Shown here one piece after another: positions 39,379 through 51,600 of a stretch of 64,000 bases of DNA. A program made the position numbers and the translations under genes. The notes beneath the pieces are model-generated. The model was not told where the DNA came from. It saw nothing but the letters and a program-made list of their open reading frames with translations, and ran no database searches. Positions within the stretch are counted from its first letter, which is position 1. Every line of letters starts with the position of its first letter. The stretch is from Breviolum minutum Mf 1.05b.01 (lineage: Eukaryota > Sar > Dinophyceae > Suessiales > Symbiodiniaceae), in NCBI GenBank assembly GCA_000507305.1, contig DF240108.1, forward strand, positions 1-64,000, read 5' to 3'.

Positions 39379-40298
39379 GTGAGTTTTTCATGATACAAAA
39401 CTTAGATGGCACAGCTCCAGGCCCAAAGTAGATGGCAGTTCCCTCCAAGTTCAGTCGTTAAAGGAAAGGTGCCAGACACACATACAACGCTTAGGCTTTG
39501 TCTAATCCAATGCTTTGGACATGTACAGGATATATCATCTGAAGAATCTAAAGTACATACAGGGAATCTCTATAATGCTTTTTTTGTATTTCTTAGTCCC
39601 AAAAAAAAACATGGTAGATACATCTTGACCCACATCTGCCGCAATTTTTGTGAGGCCCACATCGCCAGGCGATGCGCTTTCGCTAGTTGTCGGTAGGTTC
39701 GGACGCTCCACGACCGTTCCGGGCTGACCGACTCGTTGCATCTTCACTGTCGTCGGATGAGCTCCGCCGAGCACGGTTTGCGAGGAATACCAACGGTTGG
39801 CTGTTTGAGACTAAAAAAACATGTTTGAAGCATAAGGATGTGGATGGATGTAAAAAAGGTAAACGACATGCCCCTCTCACAAATGAGATTTTGATGATTT
39901 TGGGAACTGGGGCTATGCCAAAAATTGATTTCCTGAGGGGTCAATCATTTTAAAATAAACATCCATAGGCCCCACACAGAAATTGGATGGGTTTTTGATT
40001 GGTAAGACACAGAAGTGGCCCAAGTGTTCTTCACCCAGACATTCTCATATTGCCAAGGTCAAAGGGTCATTGAAAACACAGAGGTTTTGCGTGCATTCTA
40101 CTTCAAGCACTGTGATGAATGTTAAGGATCTATCTACTATCAACTGAATCCAATTGAATCTAATATTGAATACGTTTTATCCATCAATTAGTCAAGTCTG
40201 ATTACTGTAAATTGAAAGAGTTCCCCAACCAAAATTGTTTGTAAAAAGAAAAGACATGTTAGTTGTTGACTTCTCATCAAAAAACAGATCAACATTAC

Positions 40299-40404
40299 CA
40301 TCAACCGGGTTTTGCAGCTCTGAAGTGTCCAAAAATTGTTGCGACGAGGTCGATGATCCCAATCCAATGTGGCCTGAGTCCCCGGTACTCCAATGCAACT
40401 CCGA
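40299..40404 (-). CDS. Exon candidate, unidentified
   Basis: 35 codons including SELHWSTGDSGHIGLGSSTS. Acceptor TTTTCCAG|TC, donor GATG|GTAATG. Not recognised. Confidence 0.5.
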
Positions 40405-41270
40405 CTGGAAAACAAGATGCAGAGCCAGGCCAATAAAGAATCTGCAGGCAGTTGGTGCCATCCATTCTTCGATCAAGATTTCAATCTTTGCAACAAATTC
40501 GTGTCACTAGATCAATGATTCAATTCGTTTCTGATGTGCGAAACAGTTAGAGGAGGAAAAGCAAAGAAGCGAACAAATATTGCCATGATACCGTCCTGTT
40601 TGTTTCGTGACTTGTCTTCAACCACTAACAACAGGCTTTCTGACGCCACAGCATGCAGTTCTTGGTTTGTTTATCTTTGTACTGGGTTGAAGGGGATTCC
40701 CCTCAGGAAGCAGATCTGAGCATTCTGTATAGACATCTTTGGAAGATCAGTTCCGTGGCGTTTTTCCCAAAATCTTGCCCAGATGTGGACTGAATAGAAT
40801 GAAACTTTATGCATTGCTTCGATTTTTGTCCTGGGGCGTTTAAACGCGACTGTCAAGAACTCTGCCTTTCCCAGTTGAATCAGTGCAAATACTTGGAAAA
40901 CTCATGAAAACTCAAGTTGGTGATAGTTTTGGTCGTAAGATTTTCAAGAGCTGGGAATCAATGTGGATCTTATGAAATATGTTGCGAAGAGTGTGTCTTC
41001 TCATTCACCCAATGGTCAATGATACAGCTTTGGTAAATTCATACATCTGAAAATTGATTTGTTTGCTGAAAATTGAAAGAACATGTGATCACTTTTTCCC
41101 AAACTTCACTCTTTGATTCGTGGGCACCACAAACAAAAAAAATCACACAAGCAATAGCCTCAATCAACTGGAAATGGCAGGGTTCAAGTGGGAAACCTAC
41201 AAATCAGGGCTAGCCCAGATGGGAGAAGGATCCCACTTTAATCCTTTATATTTAATGCATGCGACTGAAC

Positions 41271-41400
41271 CTGTGCAGTCCTTGTTTCCAAGAAAGCTGG
41301 TCCAAAGGGAGCACATTTCGCGAACTGTTCTTCCACATTCCACAAGCGAGGACCCTGTTTGGAAAGGTGGCAATAAAGCATAGCTCGCACATCTGCCATG
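41271..41400 (-). CDS. Exon candidate, unidentified
   Basis: 43 codons, starting MADVRAMLYCHLSKQGPRLW and ending PAFLETRTAQ. Acceptor TCAAG|C, donor CACAG|GT. Good coding character (mixed charged, aromatic and cysteine residues); family not recognised. Confidence 0.55.
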
Positions 41401-41776
41401 CTTGACACATTCAGTGAAGATTTGGATAGATGCTCTACCAAAGAAGGAAATTCCTACAGAAATCTGCGACTGAGTCAAGGAAATTGACGTAGATTGGCAC
41501 CAATCTCATTGGTGCATTGTGTAACATTTGATCAACTCTACTGTAACAATTTGGCACAATATTTTAGATGTCCTATGATGGCCTCAATATTTAGGATCCG
41601 AAACCGAAGCTAGATCCTACAAATCTCATGATACACCTTTCGACATCCAGGATCTTCCAACTCGCACCCTCGGGGTGGGGGAGCATAGATCCCCGGAGAA
41701 AAAATCGAATCAAAACAACGGCTGCGATGCGAACGCCGGAAGAGGCATGAAAATTGGCTGACTTTGCACATCTCAC

Positions 41777-41805
41777 CTCAATTCCAGACTGATGGAAATT
41801 GACTC
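41777..41805 (-). CDS. Microexon candidate of 29 nt
   Basis: A polypyrimidine tract (T10) leads to GACAG|GAG and 29 nt later TTGAG|GTGAG, a classical donor. The open frame reads ESISISLEL. Strong splice signals, weak coding evidence. Confidence 0.4.
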
Positions 41806-43633
41806 CTGTCGCAAAAAAAAAACATGTCACACAGACACACACAAACACACACACCTACCTCTTTACAAATTTCGAGAGAACTTTTTTTGTGAAAACTCTT
41901 TTCAAAGATCATTTTTCGGCATTCAAATTTTTCAAGGTCCAATTCCCACCCACCCAGGAGATCCAAAGTCTGGACAACAAATCTCCTTCCTCCTTCGCGT
42001 CACCGGACGCGAACTATTTCTTTCGTGCCAATGCCACCACCAAGCCAGCATTCCTAAACAAAAAAGAATAGAAAAAACACCAAACTCGGTGTTAATCATG
42101 GCAAATCGGGGAATCGGGTGTTGCAATGTTTTTTGAGTATCTGTTGGGCGGGGTGAAGTAGTTGATAGAATTTGTGAAGGACAATTCATAGAGTGGTTTG
42201 GAGGGAGGGTTGGAGAGATGCCTTTGCTAAAGCTGCAAGTGCAGCACTTGCGAAAAAACAACCATTGTAATGGGAAATGCCCTTTTTTCCCTAGACATAA
42301 AGTTTCGGCATAGGTTGCATGAAGCCCGCAACAAAGTACGAAACCACAAAAACATACACACAAAAGCCTGAGGTTGTCGCATGTTTTTCAGTGTCTTGTG
42401 ATTTTCTGACATCTTCATAGAATCATCCATCAGTTCAGAAGCGTTTTCACCAGATGGGATAAACTACCTATCAACCCGTGCAGGATTTTGACAGCACAAG
42501 TGTCATATTACACTTGGTAGTTCGATGGTTCCGTAGTCTTGGGATCATGGGATTCCCACACTACTCGTAAGTGATTCTTGTCATTGCACTATCGCAATGC
42601 TCCGAATCTCAGAAAGGCGTGTCTTTCCCAAACAGTAGCCAGGTAAGCCGTCTCAGATACTTCCCTTCTGTACTTGTATGATGACTCGGACTTCCTACGT
42701 GACCCGTCTTTGGTGAGGTGGTGTCTTCCAAAAACAAGCCTTTAAGTAAACCATCAATACCTCACCAAGTGAAATTGAAAGAGTATACAGTATATATATA
42801 TAAATACAATATATCTTATTGCAGCAAGATCTTCAGGAGGGCAACAACAATATTTTATCATCACCTCTACGACTCATTTTTTGTATAACACCAAAGGCAC
42901 AGGAGGCACAAACCTCCAATCATCACCGACATCATTGTCACCTGGCGGGAAAAAATGTTGCACGGCGGAGATCCTTTCGTGTTGGGGATCATGTTATTGA
43001 AAAACATCTAGAAGGTCTTTCCAACAGACATTCACTTCGTGTCTCCTACGAGAAAACCTGCCACCTGGCACAGCCAGGAACCCCAGTCCCCAAGCTTCTC
43101 GGATTGTGGATGTGTCATTTGCCGCGAGAAATGAGGGAAACTTCTCGTCCCTCCTACTGGGGACCCTTTCCGCATTCATTCATGATGGCTACATAGTGAT
43201 CCCTGCTACTGGGCTGATGACCATTCCGTATTCGAAATTATAGAACAACTAGAATGGTTGGACTGTGGCACATAGGCACAGGGCCTTACATTCCTATGCC
43301 TTTCCTCCTGACAATAGACACTTGCACCGCATCCAAGATTTTGGATCTCTACTCCAACTGTTGCGGGATTTGGGGTCAACACCGAAAGATCTTACCCAGC
43401 GCATCCTTTGCACGATCTGTCTTCGAATTTGGGAGAGGGTGTTTTTCAAGCGTTTTTGGCATAGAAATTTCACTTTAAAAATCCATCAGCCATTCCACGT
43501 TTCACGTTTTAAAACGCAGCAAAAAATCAGCAGCATTGCAGCAACTCCCGTAGTACGTACTCCCTATACCTGGGTAAACTCCCTTGAGCACCTTTGGATT
43601 TGGCACCAACGGTCCAAGTTTCCCCGGGCGCAC

Positions 43634-43732
43634 CTGCGACTGCATAGCTGCAATGCGTTGGGAATCGCGAGGCTCAGCTGCAATGGGCACAGCTTCAACT
43701 TTGGGCGATGCAGGGGTGGGTTCGGGTTCAGC
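43634..43732 (-). CDS. Exon candidate, Ala/Pro/Glu-rich, unidentified
   Basis: 33 codons: AEPEPTPASPKVEAVPIAA then EPRDSQRIAAMQSQ. Acceptor TGGCAG|GCT, donor CGCAG|GT. The frame stays open beyond the donor (VRPGKLGPLVPNPKVLK), so the exon may be longer. Looks like a flexible linker. Confidence 0.5.
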
Positions 43733-44271
43733 CTGCCAGTGGATCAGGTTGATTGGAGAAAGGTGGGCCCATGGGGCTGAGATTACTTTGATTGAAAATA
43801 GATCTGGAGAGATTGCAATCAACTTCGAGGTTTTTTTCGGTGCCATCTCTGATGGAATGTAGGGTGTTAAGGTGGTGGGCCCCGCAAAAACTGGAAGGAT
43901 TCAAAAGAACCGTTCAGTACCTATACAACTGGGGGGAATCCTCCATCAAAAGGTCCGGTGATTTCGGAACGCAAAATCTCAGCATTTCGGGACTCCGATT
44001 TTCCTGCACAAATCCTCACTTTTTGTGATCACAACACCCGCGAAAATGACCTGAAAGAAACTCTGTTTTCGTAGTTGGGTCATTTGATATGTCAATGTGG
44101 TCATACTTTGGGATCCTTCCCATCCATTAGATATGAAAAAACTTGATTTTTTTTCTTGGTGAACGCAACAGGCAAGTATAGTTATACGTATATAAATCGT
44201 TCAAAGATGGTCTTGCTCCTGTGAAATCCCAGGTTGGCGACATGTGAAATTTTCGTTCACTCAAAAAATTC

Positions 44272-44332
44272 CTTGGGAATACTTCCCGGTTCCGCCACAA
44301 GTCCAGGTTCTCCACCAGTCGCACCCGGTAGC
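44272..44332 (-). CDS. Exon candidate, unidentified
   Basis: Encodes YRVRLVENLDLWRNREVFP. Acceptor TTAGAG|GC, donor CCAAG|GA. Probably the same gene as the exons at 44.8 kb, but this cannot be shown. Confidence 0.45.
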
Positions 44333-44799
44333 CTCTAAGGTTCCTTCTGCTTCTGGCTCCTTTCCAAGGCCCAACGGCTCTGGGAGGTGGGGGCTCGGTT
44401 GGGTCATTTAATCCGCTAGGGTGGAGCGGTACGTTCATCATTTAATGGCCCAAAACAGATGCGCCCCTGGGAGAAAAGCTATCTGAGATATTGAAAAAAA
44501 TATCTTATCCCGAATATGACATTCAGATTTTGGCCGCAACCAGCAGCTTCCTTTCTGGTCAATCCCCCATTTGTTGATCATTCGTCACTCCAAGGCAGCA
44601 AAAAAAACACTTTTTGTGGGTCAGCAAATTCGATCAATTTCCCAAAGTTACTGAAGTGAAAACATCCTTGATACCACCACTCAAGCTTGCGAACCCTCTG
44701 ATAACAACAGCCACCTTCCCATCAACAATTTTCAATAAGAAACACTGAAAACACATCTTCCAAAAGTTCCATGTTCCATTTGTTGCTTACTTTTTTGTC

Positions 44800-44894
44800 C
44801 TTGATGTTCTCTACCAGCAATCCACGCTCAAAGGCATCGGAAACCTCTGCCACAGCATGGTGCCTCGGTAGTGTGAAGCCGACAGATTCCCTAC
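44800..44894 (-). CDS. Exon candidate, unidentified
   Basis: 31 codons including RHHAVAEVSDAFERGLLVEN. Acceptor GCGCAG|GT, donor CAAG|GA, both in the style of the GOGAT introns. The amino acid pattern (amphipathic helix) is coding-like but the family is unknown to me. Confidence 0.55.
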
Positions 44895-44930
44895 CTGCGC
44901 ATCAGAAATCTTGGCGACACGCCAAAACGC

Positions 44931-44979
44931 CCAGATACTTGCGCAGATGGCGCTTGACCAAGCCAGGCTGTTCCATTCC
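44931..44979 (-). CDS. Exon candidate, unidentified gene downstream of GOGAT
   Basis: Encodes GMEQPGLVKRHLRKYL in an open frame. Acceptor CTCAG|GG, possible donor CTGG|GC. If joined to the next candidate (44800-44894) the frame continues, but the intron would be only 36 nt. Otherwise the frame stops at a TGA 24 nt further on. Not recognised. Confidence 0.45.
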
Positions 44980-45367
44980 CTGAGCCACGGTGTGGAACCA
45001 GGGTGTTCAGGGTCAGCCAGTGAGGCCCGATTTTTTTTTGCAGCTTCTACCAAAATTCCATCATTGTCGGGATTGAGAACATTTGGGATGCTCGAATTTG
45101 GATCTTTTTCAAGTTCGGGAGAATCCTACCGGCAACATGGCCTTAAAATCCACTTGGAAAGGATTGACGTTCGAAAAAGAGTGATTTCCTGAGAGTTATT
45201 CGTTGGATTGATGGACAAGGTGGATTGTTCAAGTATCAATGAAATGCCATGCAAAAATCTCCAAGGCAACAAAGGCTATCTACATAGAAATCGTGGAATA
45301 GAGAGTTTCTCAACAGCTGTGGAAGATATTCAAAAAGCATTCAGCACTTGATTCTCATCTAAAAAAA
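44980..45367 (-). other. Spacer after the GOGAT stop codon
   Basis: About 390 bases between the GOGAT stop and the next exon candidate on the same strand. It should hold the 3' UTR and the start of the next transcript. No AATAAA-type signal stood out, as is usual in dinoflagellates. Confidence 0.4.
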
Positions 45368-45661
45368 TTACACCTCCGCCTGAAATGATTTTTTGGGGAA
45401 TCTCCCTAGCTCCGACTCATGAAGGGATTTTAGATACTCCAACAGCTCTGTAAACCCTTCCCCCTGGGCCTTTTGAGGCATTTGGAAGAAGGTGGGATTC
45501 GCTGCCAACGGCGCGGCACGTGGCAAGGAGGTGCTACCCATGAGCATGGAATCCACACGGTTGGCGCAGTCGCGGCCCTCTGCGATGGCAGTCACCACTA
45601 AGGAAGCGCCACGGCGACAGTCGCCGCAAGCATACAAGTTGCTCCAGGGTGCCTCCTCGGC
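45368..45661 (-). CDS. GLT1: GOGAT last exon: GDCRRG to stop
   Basis: 97 codons and a TAA stop. It has [20 protein letters not shown], the conserved A-[AC]-G-D-x-R-R-G FAD-contact motif, followed by [20 protein letters not shown]. Some 40 residues of non-conserved tail follow, ending KKSFQAEV. Acceptor TTTTGCAG|GCC. Confidence 0.96.
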   Translation of the reverse strand, partial: AEEAPWSNLYACGDCRRGASLVVTAIAEGRDCANRVDSMLMGSTSLPRAAPLAANPTFFQMPQKAQGEGFTELLEYLKSLHESELGRFPKKSFQAEV

Positions 45662-48600
45662 CTGCAAAAGGTAGCCAACACGGGCAGAAATGATCTGTCA
45701 AGTTGATATGGGAATAACCCTGAAAATTGGGCTCTGTGAATATCTTGAACAAGGTAGAAAAGGATCAAGAAGCAAAACACGCATACTACTGTCAGTTCTG
45801 GTGAAACTCTTGGAAGTGAAACTGGGTACGACTCCAACAACTACAGTATACAACGACTCCAACTCCTTCAATGAAAAGAATATCAAGCGTTATACTGGCT
45901 CAAAACATCCACTGAGTAATATGCATTAAAGTTGTCATAGCCACTGAATGGTGACGTTTCTTGTGAAGGAGTAGCGAACATCAAATTAAAGTAAAGTCCC
46001 TATGAAACTGAGTATTGAAAACCGGTCGTAGAGCCACCCATCTGTTGAAAACATGCGGGGCATTTTTTAATATATATATATATATATGTATATATTATGT
46101 GCAAAATATCTTATATATTGAACATATAATGAGATATATATATATACATATATATATATATATTTATCTATTTATGCATCATATATAAGTCTAAATTCAT
46201 ACTCACTTCAACGGAGCCATTGATTCCCTTATTTTTAATTATCATCCAGCTTGCAAAGTGATAGTTTGAAGACAAGGATGGTTCCAGCCATTTCAGGCTG
46301 TAAATCCCAGTCCCGGTAGCATAGGCGAGTGGAGGTAAAATACGGAATGGTAATCTGCCCGAATCCTAAAAAAATGTGATCACCCTAAATGATGAAACGA
46401 ATGGCTAGAACCCCCAAAAATTGCAGGTGTTTCAGTTTGCTGGCTGATTCTTCTTTTTCAGGTTGTTTAGCGTTTTAGTTTCCAGAAAAAGCATGCCCAA
46501 AATGCGCTAATTCACGTAGCAGTTTCACCTTTTTAAGGGGTGTAACCCCATTCCATATCCTTCATCCATCCCTTCATGTGTTTTCCAAGATGACCTTAGA
46601 GCAGCTCAATCCTAAGGTCAGCAGTTGCTCTTTCAAGTGATACATCCCCCTGCCTTGTCTGATCCAGGTGTTTTTCATGTTGATTGCTGTATTTACCACC
46701 CGTAAACCCAAAAAAAACTGAATTAAGATCAATACAAGGGGAGGGATTCGCCTCTCAAACTACCAATCAAACAGTCGATTTCCAGGATCCTGCGCCACTT
46801 TGCCAGTTCACCCCCACATCATGCCTGGTACTCGCCATAGGCTGCCTCAAAGCAAAATGGGGATTTTGTTTTTTTCACCCCGTAAAAACGGTTCAAGCGA
46901 GGTTCATTTTGGTGGCCAAAAAAAGTCAGAAAACTATGAAATTCGGACCATTGGTTGGAGGGGCAAAGGTTTCAATCCCAAAGGTTTGAGGCTTTGAGGG
47001 TTGTTTTTTGGTACAACTTCTGAGACCTCCTGTTCTCTCAGCCATGATTTTTTTTACTCGGCGTTTGTTTGAGTCCAGTGTCCTAGGGATGGTTGATGCT
47101 GGGGCAAATTTGGAGGCGGCTCAGTGTTCAAAACCTCTGGTCATTTCATGATACTGGTTTATCATTAGGAATCCTTATAATGACCTGTTGCTATTCTTAT
47201 CCAACTGGGCAGTGTAAGCCCCTTGTGTGAACTAAATAACCATGGTTTTGATGACTGACCCACTTGTCCTTGGTGCAACCCTCAAGTGTGTTGCTAAAGA
47301 TCCAAAAATCCGAGCGAGGTATGCTGATACTGCCAAATCATTAGATATCTTCATACATACAAAGAACTACATGTCCCATGTCAATGTGGCTTTCACCGTC
47401 ACTGCGATGCCAAGTACATGATCCAGTTGGAATCCAACGAAACCATAATAGAGCAATGTCAAAAACCCTTAGAAGTTTTACAATGCTCCATGAGCATCCG
47501 AATCATTGGGGAGTACAGTAGAATCCCTGGCCACGTTGTCAAAATCACCACAAACGCTGTTGTCTTTCGCACATCCACATCGCACTTGTTGTCTGTGTGT
47601 GAGTGTGACTCAAAATTGGATACCTCCAAGTCCCCAACAGAAATGCTTGATTTTAGTAGCAAACTAAAGACCTTTTCGAGAAATTCGCCATTTTCAGCAA
47701 AGGTGTGCCTTGAAGTTGGAGTTCTGATCACGGGACAACTGGTTCTGTGGATCAATGACCTGGACGCCAGATCTTGGATCTTGGAATGTTGGATGCTCCC
47801 ACAAAAATATTCACGGAGCCAATACAACTGATCAATGTGGGAAGTGTTTTTAGGTATTTTGTTGTCGGGAAAATGTGAAGGGAAATTCGACAACCTTTCT
47901 GTTTCACTGCATTAGATCTCATTGTGTTTGGAAACAATGGTGCTGGCATGTCTAGCGGGTCTTGGGAGGGCAGTTGAATGCTTCTACAATACAAACCTCC
48001 TCGACTTAACAAACAGGGGTGGGTTGGAAATGTATGCAACTTCTTTGCATAACAGACTGGCATATTTGGTTCAAGTAGAATTGGGATAAGTTTCATCAGC
48101 AAAATCACAATATACAAAAGATACAGGATTGTTGTGATAACTCTATACTTCCGGTAAGGTATAGGTCACCCTTGGTTTGTCAGTCATGGTCATGGCCCTC
48201 CATGTTTGCGTCCTCCCCACCTTGTCAGGTCCTGTAAATCCCATAGCCAATATGACCAAATCTGCTGGGTAATCCACCACACCCACTTCCTGCCAGGAAG
48301 GCATGTTTGGGGCCCTTGAGATAGACCCGCAAAATTCCGGTTCCACGTGTTTTCTTTTTCGGTGGTGGCTGGGTGGGTGAAGTCTTCCTGGAGAATGGTT
48401 GGATTCAAAAACAGCTGCTTGTCTCTTGTTCATTTTCTGTATCCCTTCCAAAAAACCATCCATGAGACACGATTAAGAGCCACAGAGGTTTAGGGGTCTC
48501 ACCAAAGGCAGGATTGCGCTTCTAGCCGGAAGATTCAAGAATCAAGAATGCATTGAGTGGCTCGGATGGATGATGACTATTGATGATGAGATTGATCTGA

Positions 48601-51600
48601 TATGATCTTCAAAAAATGCTCCAAGTGATGACATATATATATATATATGTATATACACTAAGTTTGATTCCAGATTGCATGGTTCCAAGAAAATATCTAT
48701 AGCAATATAATGCTATATATATATACATGTTCACAAAAAAAGAACACCTCTTCCAATCCCACCATCGTCGTCTTTTGTTCGGATTCCTGCCTTTCCTGCC
48801 GGTGTAAGCCTGGAAGCAACCACAGCCCCAACCTTGCTTGGGTCCTGAGGAGATGTTCGCTTCGACCCATTGATTGATCCAAGGGCTGATTTTTACTTTT
48901 TGGCGATTTTCAGCGATGAAGTCCTGATGAAGTCTGAAATCATCTGAGGTGGCTCAGGGGAGAGATCCATATAAAACCCTGCTTTTTTAAAGACTCTTAT
49001 ATCACTTACAGAGTGGGATGATCAACCAAGCACGAAGGTCGACTCATTCACTTATCAACTCATCAAGTTGTATATATCCTTTAAATGGAGACTCCGAAAG
49101 GATCCAAAGAAGGGAGAGTGATTGGTTTTCATGCTTGGAAAATCGCTACGGAAAAAAAAAAAAGGATTTTTTTTCAAAAAAAATCTGATAAAAAATGCAG
49201 GATTTGTCGGGATTCGGGATTAACCAAGCAGTGATGCCCATCCAAAACTGACAATTTTCACAAGTCAAATTCTGCTGGCAAAGATTTGCTAAAGGAAGCA
49301 TCTCTAATTTTGGTACCAGCTGCTGCCTGCACTGAAGATTGTCCAAAGGCTTCCGCCACTCACATGCTAACAACATCGTTTCGTCCCACCGAGTGAAAAC
49401 CGTTTCATCCCCTAACCTTGTTGATGGCTTTTCAATCCGATGATCGCCAAATAAGGTTCATAGGGTGTCTCCCAATCAAGGACCTTCTGTGGGATGCTTA
49501 GGATTTCAGTGTTTTCGATTTCAACCAATGGTCCCAACAATCCGATTCCAAATCACCTCTCCTTGGGGCTGGCTTTAAAGCTCTTGGTCTGCACCAGGTA
49601 TTCACGTGGATCACGACCTAAAGCCGCCTGGCCTTCTGAGTGTGCATAGTCCACCCTGTAGGTGTCCTGACCATCGGAGTGTTTGGGGGCCAATGTGGAT
49701 TCCATCAAAGTTGAAATAGGTGCCTTAGACCGTTAGGCTCAAAATTCACCCAAAAACGACCAAATCTGCGGTGTTCTGGCAGTTTTGAGCCAGAGACAAG
49801 TAACGAAATAGATGGGTTTGATTCTCAATTTTAGCTGGTTTTTATATATAGCGACGCTATAGTCTATATAGTGCAAATATTATGTATTCTATGTGTTTTA
49901 TAATCTCTCCCAAAGCTAGACGATCTTGAAATCGAATGGATTCTTCATTTCAAACAATTTAGGCTGACGATTCATGGTGGCAAAAATTGGACCAAAACAA
50001 CATACAGCGAATTTTTTGCTGAAATTTTAGGAAAATATGTGGCTTATATAACTACCAGCTATAATATGGGTCAACCTTTTTGCAAAATTCACAAAAAACT
50101 CTCTTTCGGTTTTGGGGGAGGAAAGAATTCCCCAACTTTGCCCTTTTCTCCCCAGCAAGGCTCCGCCCAGCAAGGCCATGGAGTGTGTTTGGATCGACCT
50201 CAAGTTTCGTCGGGACCGAGAAGTTGCCGGTTTTCTTCGCATGTGTTTTTTTTTCCGGGAACCTTACCCATACCATCCATGTATGGTATATTTACCTACA
50301 TTTGGTTGATTTCTATGGTAAATGTAGGTAAATATACCATACATGGATGGTATGGGTTACATAATGGGGTTTAGGTTGATTGGTCCAGGTTGATACAAAA
50401 CGAGACACTTGGATTTTGCTTGAAACGGCCACTGAAATTCGAGATGGACATGGATTTTTTAATCTGTCCACCATCTTTCTCCAATGTAGGGTTGTACCGT
50501 TAAAGCTTCTTTCCCGTCATTTTTCGGTCCCAGCTATGTGGCCAAGTGGGGCCCGTTTTTTGTTTCCCAACCTTGGGGGTGATTCCCCATAGGGCCATAG
50601 GGACCAAAGGTCTGATGATATGTCTGCAGTGTTTCAACCATCAACTTCGATACTTTGGAAAAAAAATGCAGAATGACCACATGATTCATAAACTACTCAT
50701 AATTTCACTATACCCTCCGGTCAACTAACATGGCACCCGAAAATAGGCCAGGACCCAAAATGAAAGTAGTTTCCCAACCATCCATTTTGAGGTGCGAACT
50801 GTTAGTTTTGGGGAGGGTAAAACTGGTGTCCAAAGGAATCCGGGGACACTGGTCGTGCATGTTTTGGGAGGGAGGTGATTGAAATCATCACATACCCCCC
50901 TGACTATCAACGGCCTAATTCTGCCTTCCCCAAACGGAGGTTTCCAACATGTCGGGTATCATCTCCTGGCTAAAATCCTGCACCATCTGGGATGTATGAA
51001 ACCCTGTTAAACAGCAAGATACACAACAACCCTAACCTTGTGGATATCATCCGCTACGAGGTTTCAGGTGCCAACTTGGCCAAAAAAGGGCAGTCGAACC
51101 CATACAAGAAGGTCCGTGTTGCAATTGTAACTATGCTAGTTGGGTACTCATGATGGCTTGCTGTACCCCATATACATCTGTATATACTATACATAAATGG
51201 ATAGCAGAACCCTTGGTTTAAACTGAAGAGCCATGCCTTTGATCACTGCTCACATGAAAAGGCTTTGAAACCTTCAAGTAGTGTCCTTCCAAGTGAAATC
51301 AAAACCGCTTTTAAGAAAACAGAAGGAATATTGAACATTGAGGAATTCAGTTGTATTTCATTTTGCGTCCCATCTTCGATCCAAAACGATTTCAAAAGAA
51401 CTGTCCCAACAAATATGCAAAAAAAAATCGTCAACCAGGAAACTCATATCCTCTTTAATCAACATATATGTCCCAAGTCGTATCATTTTCCCACATAAAG
51501 CTGTTTCATCCTGGCAGAGAGGATCACCGTCACTGTCACCACCGTCGTACCGGGTCTCTCGCCTTGAGGTGCTTCATCACGACGGGAGAACTGCAAAACG

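Noticed and set aside
47418..47893. Plus frame of 137 codons and opposite frame of 144 codons
   Set aside because: Both open by low stop density within a GOGAT intron; neither fits the missing exon or any family.
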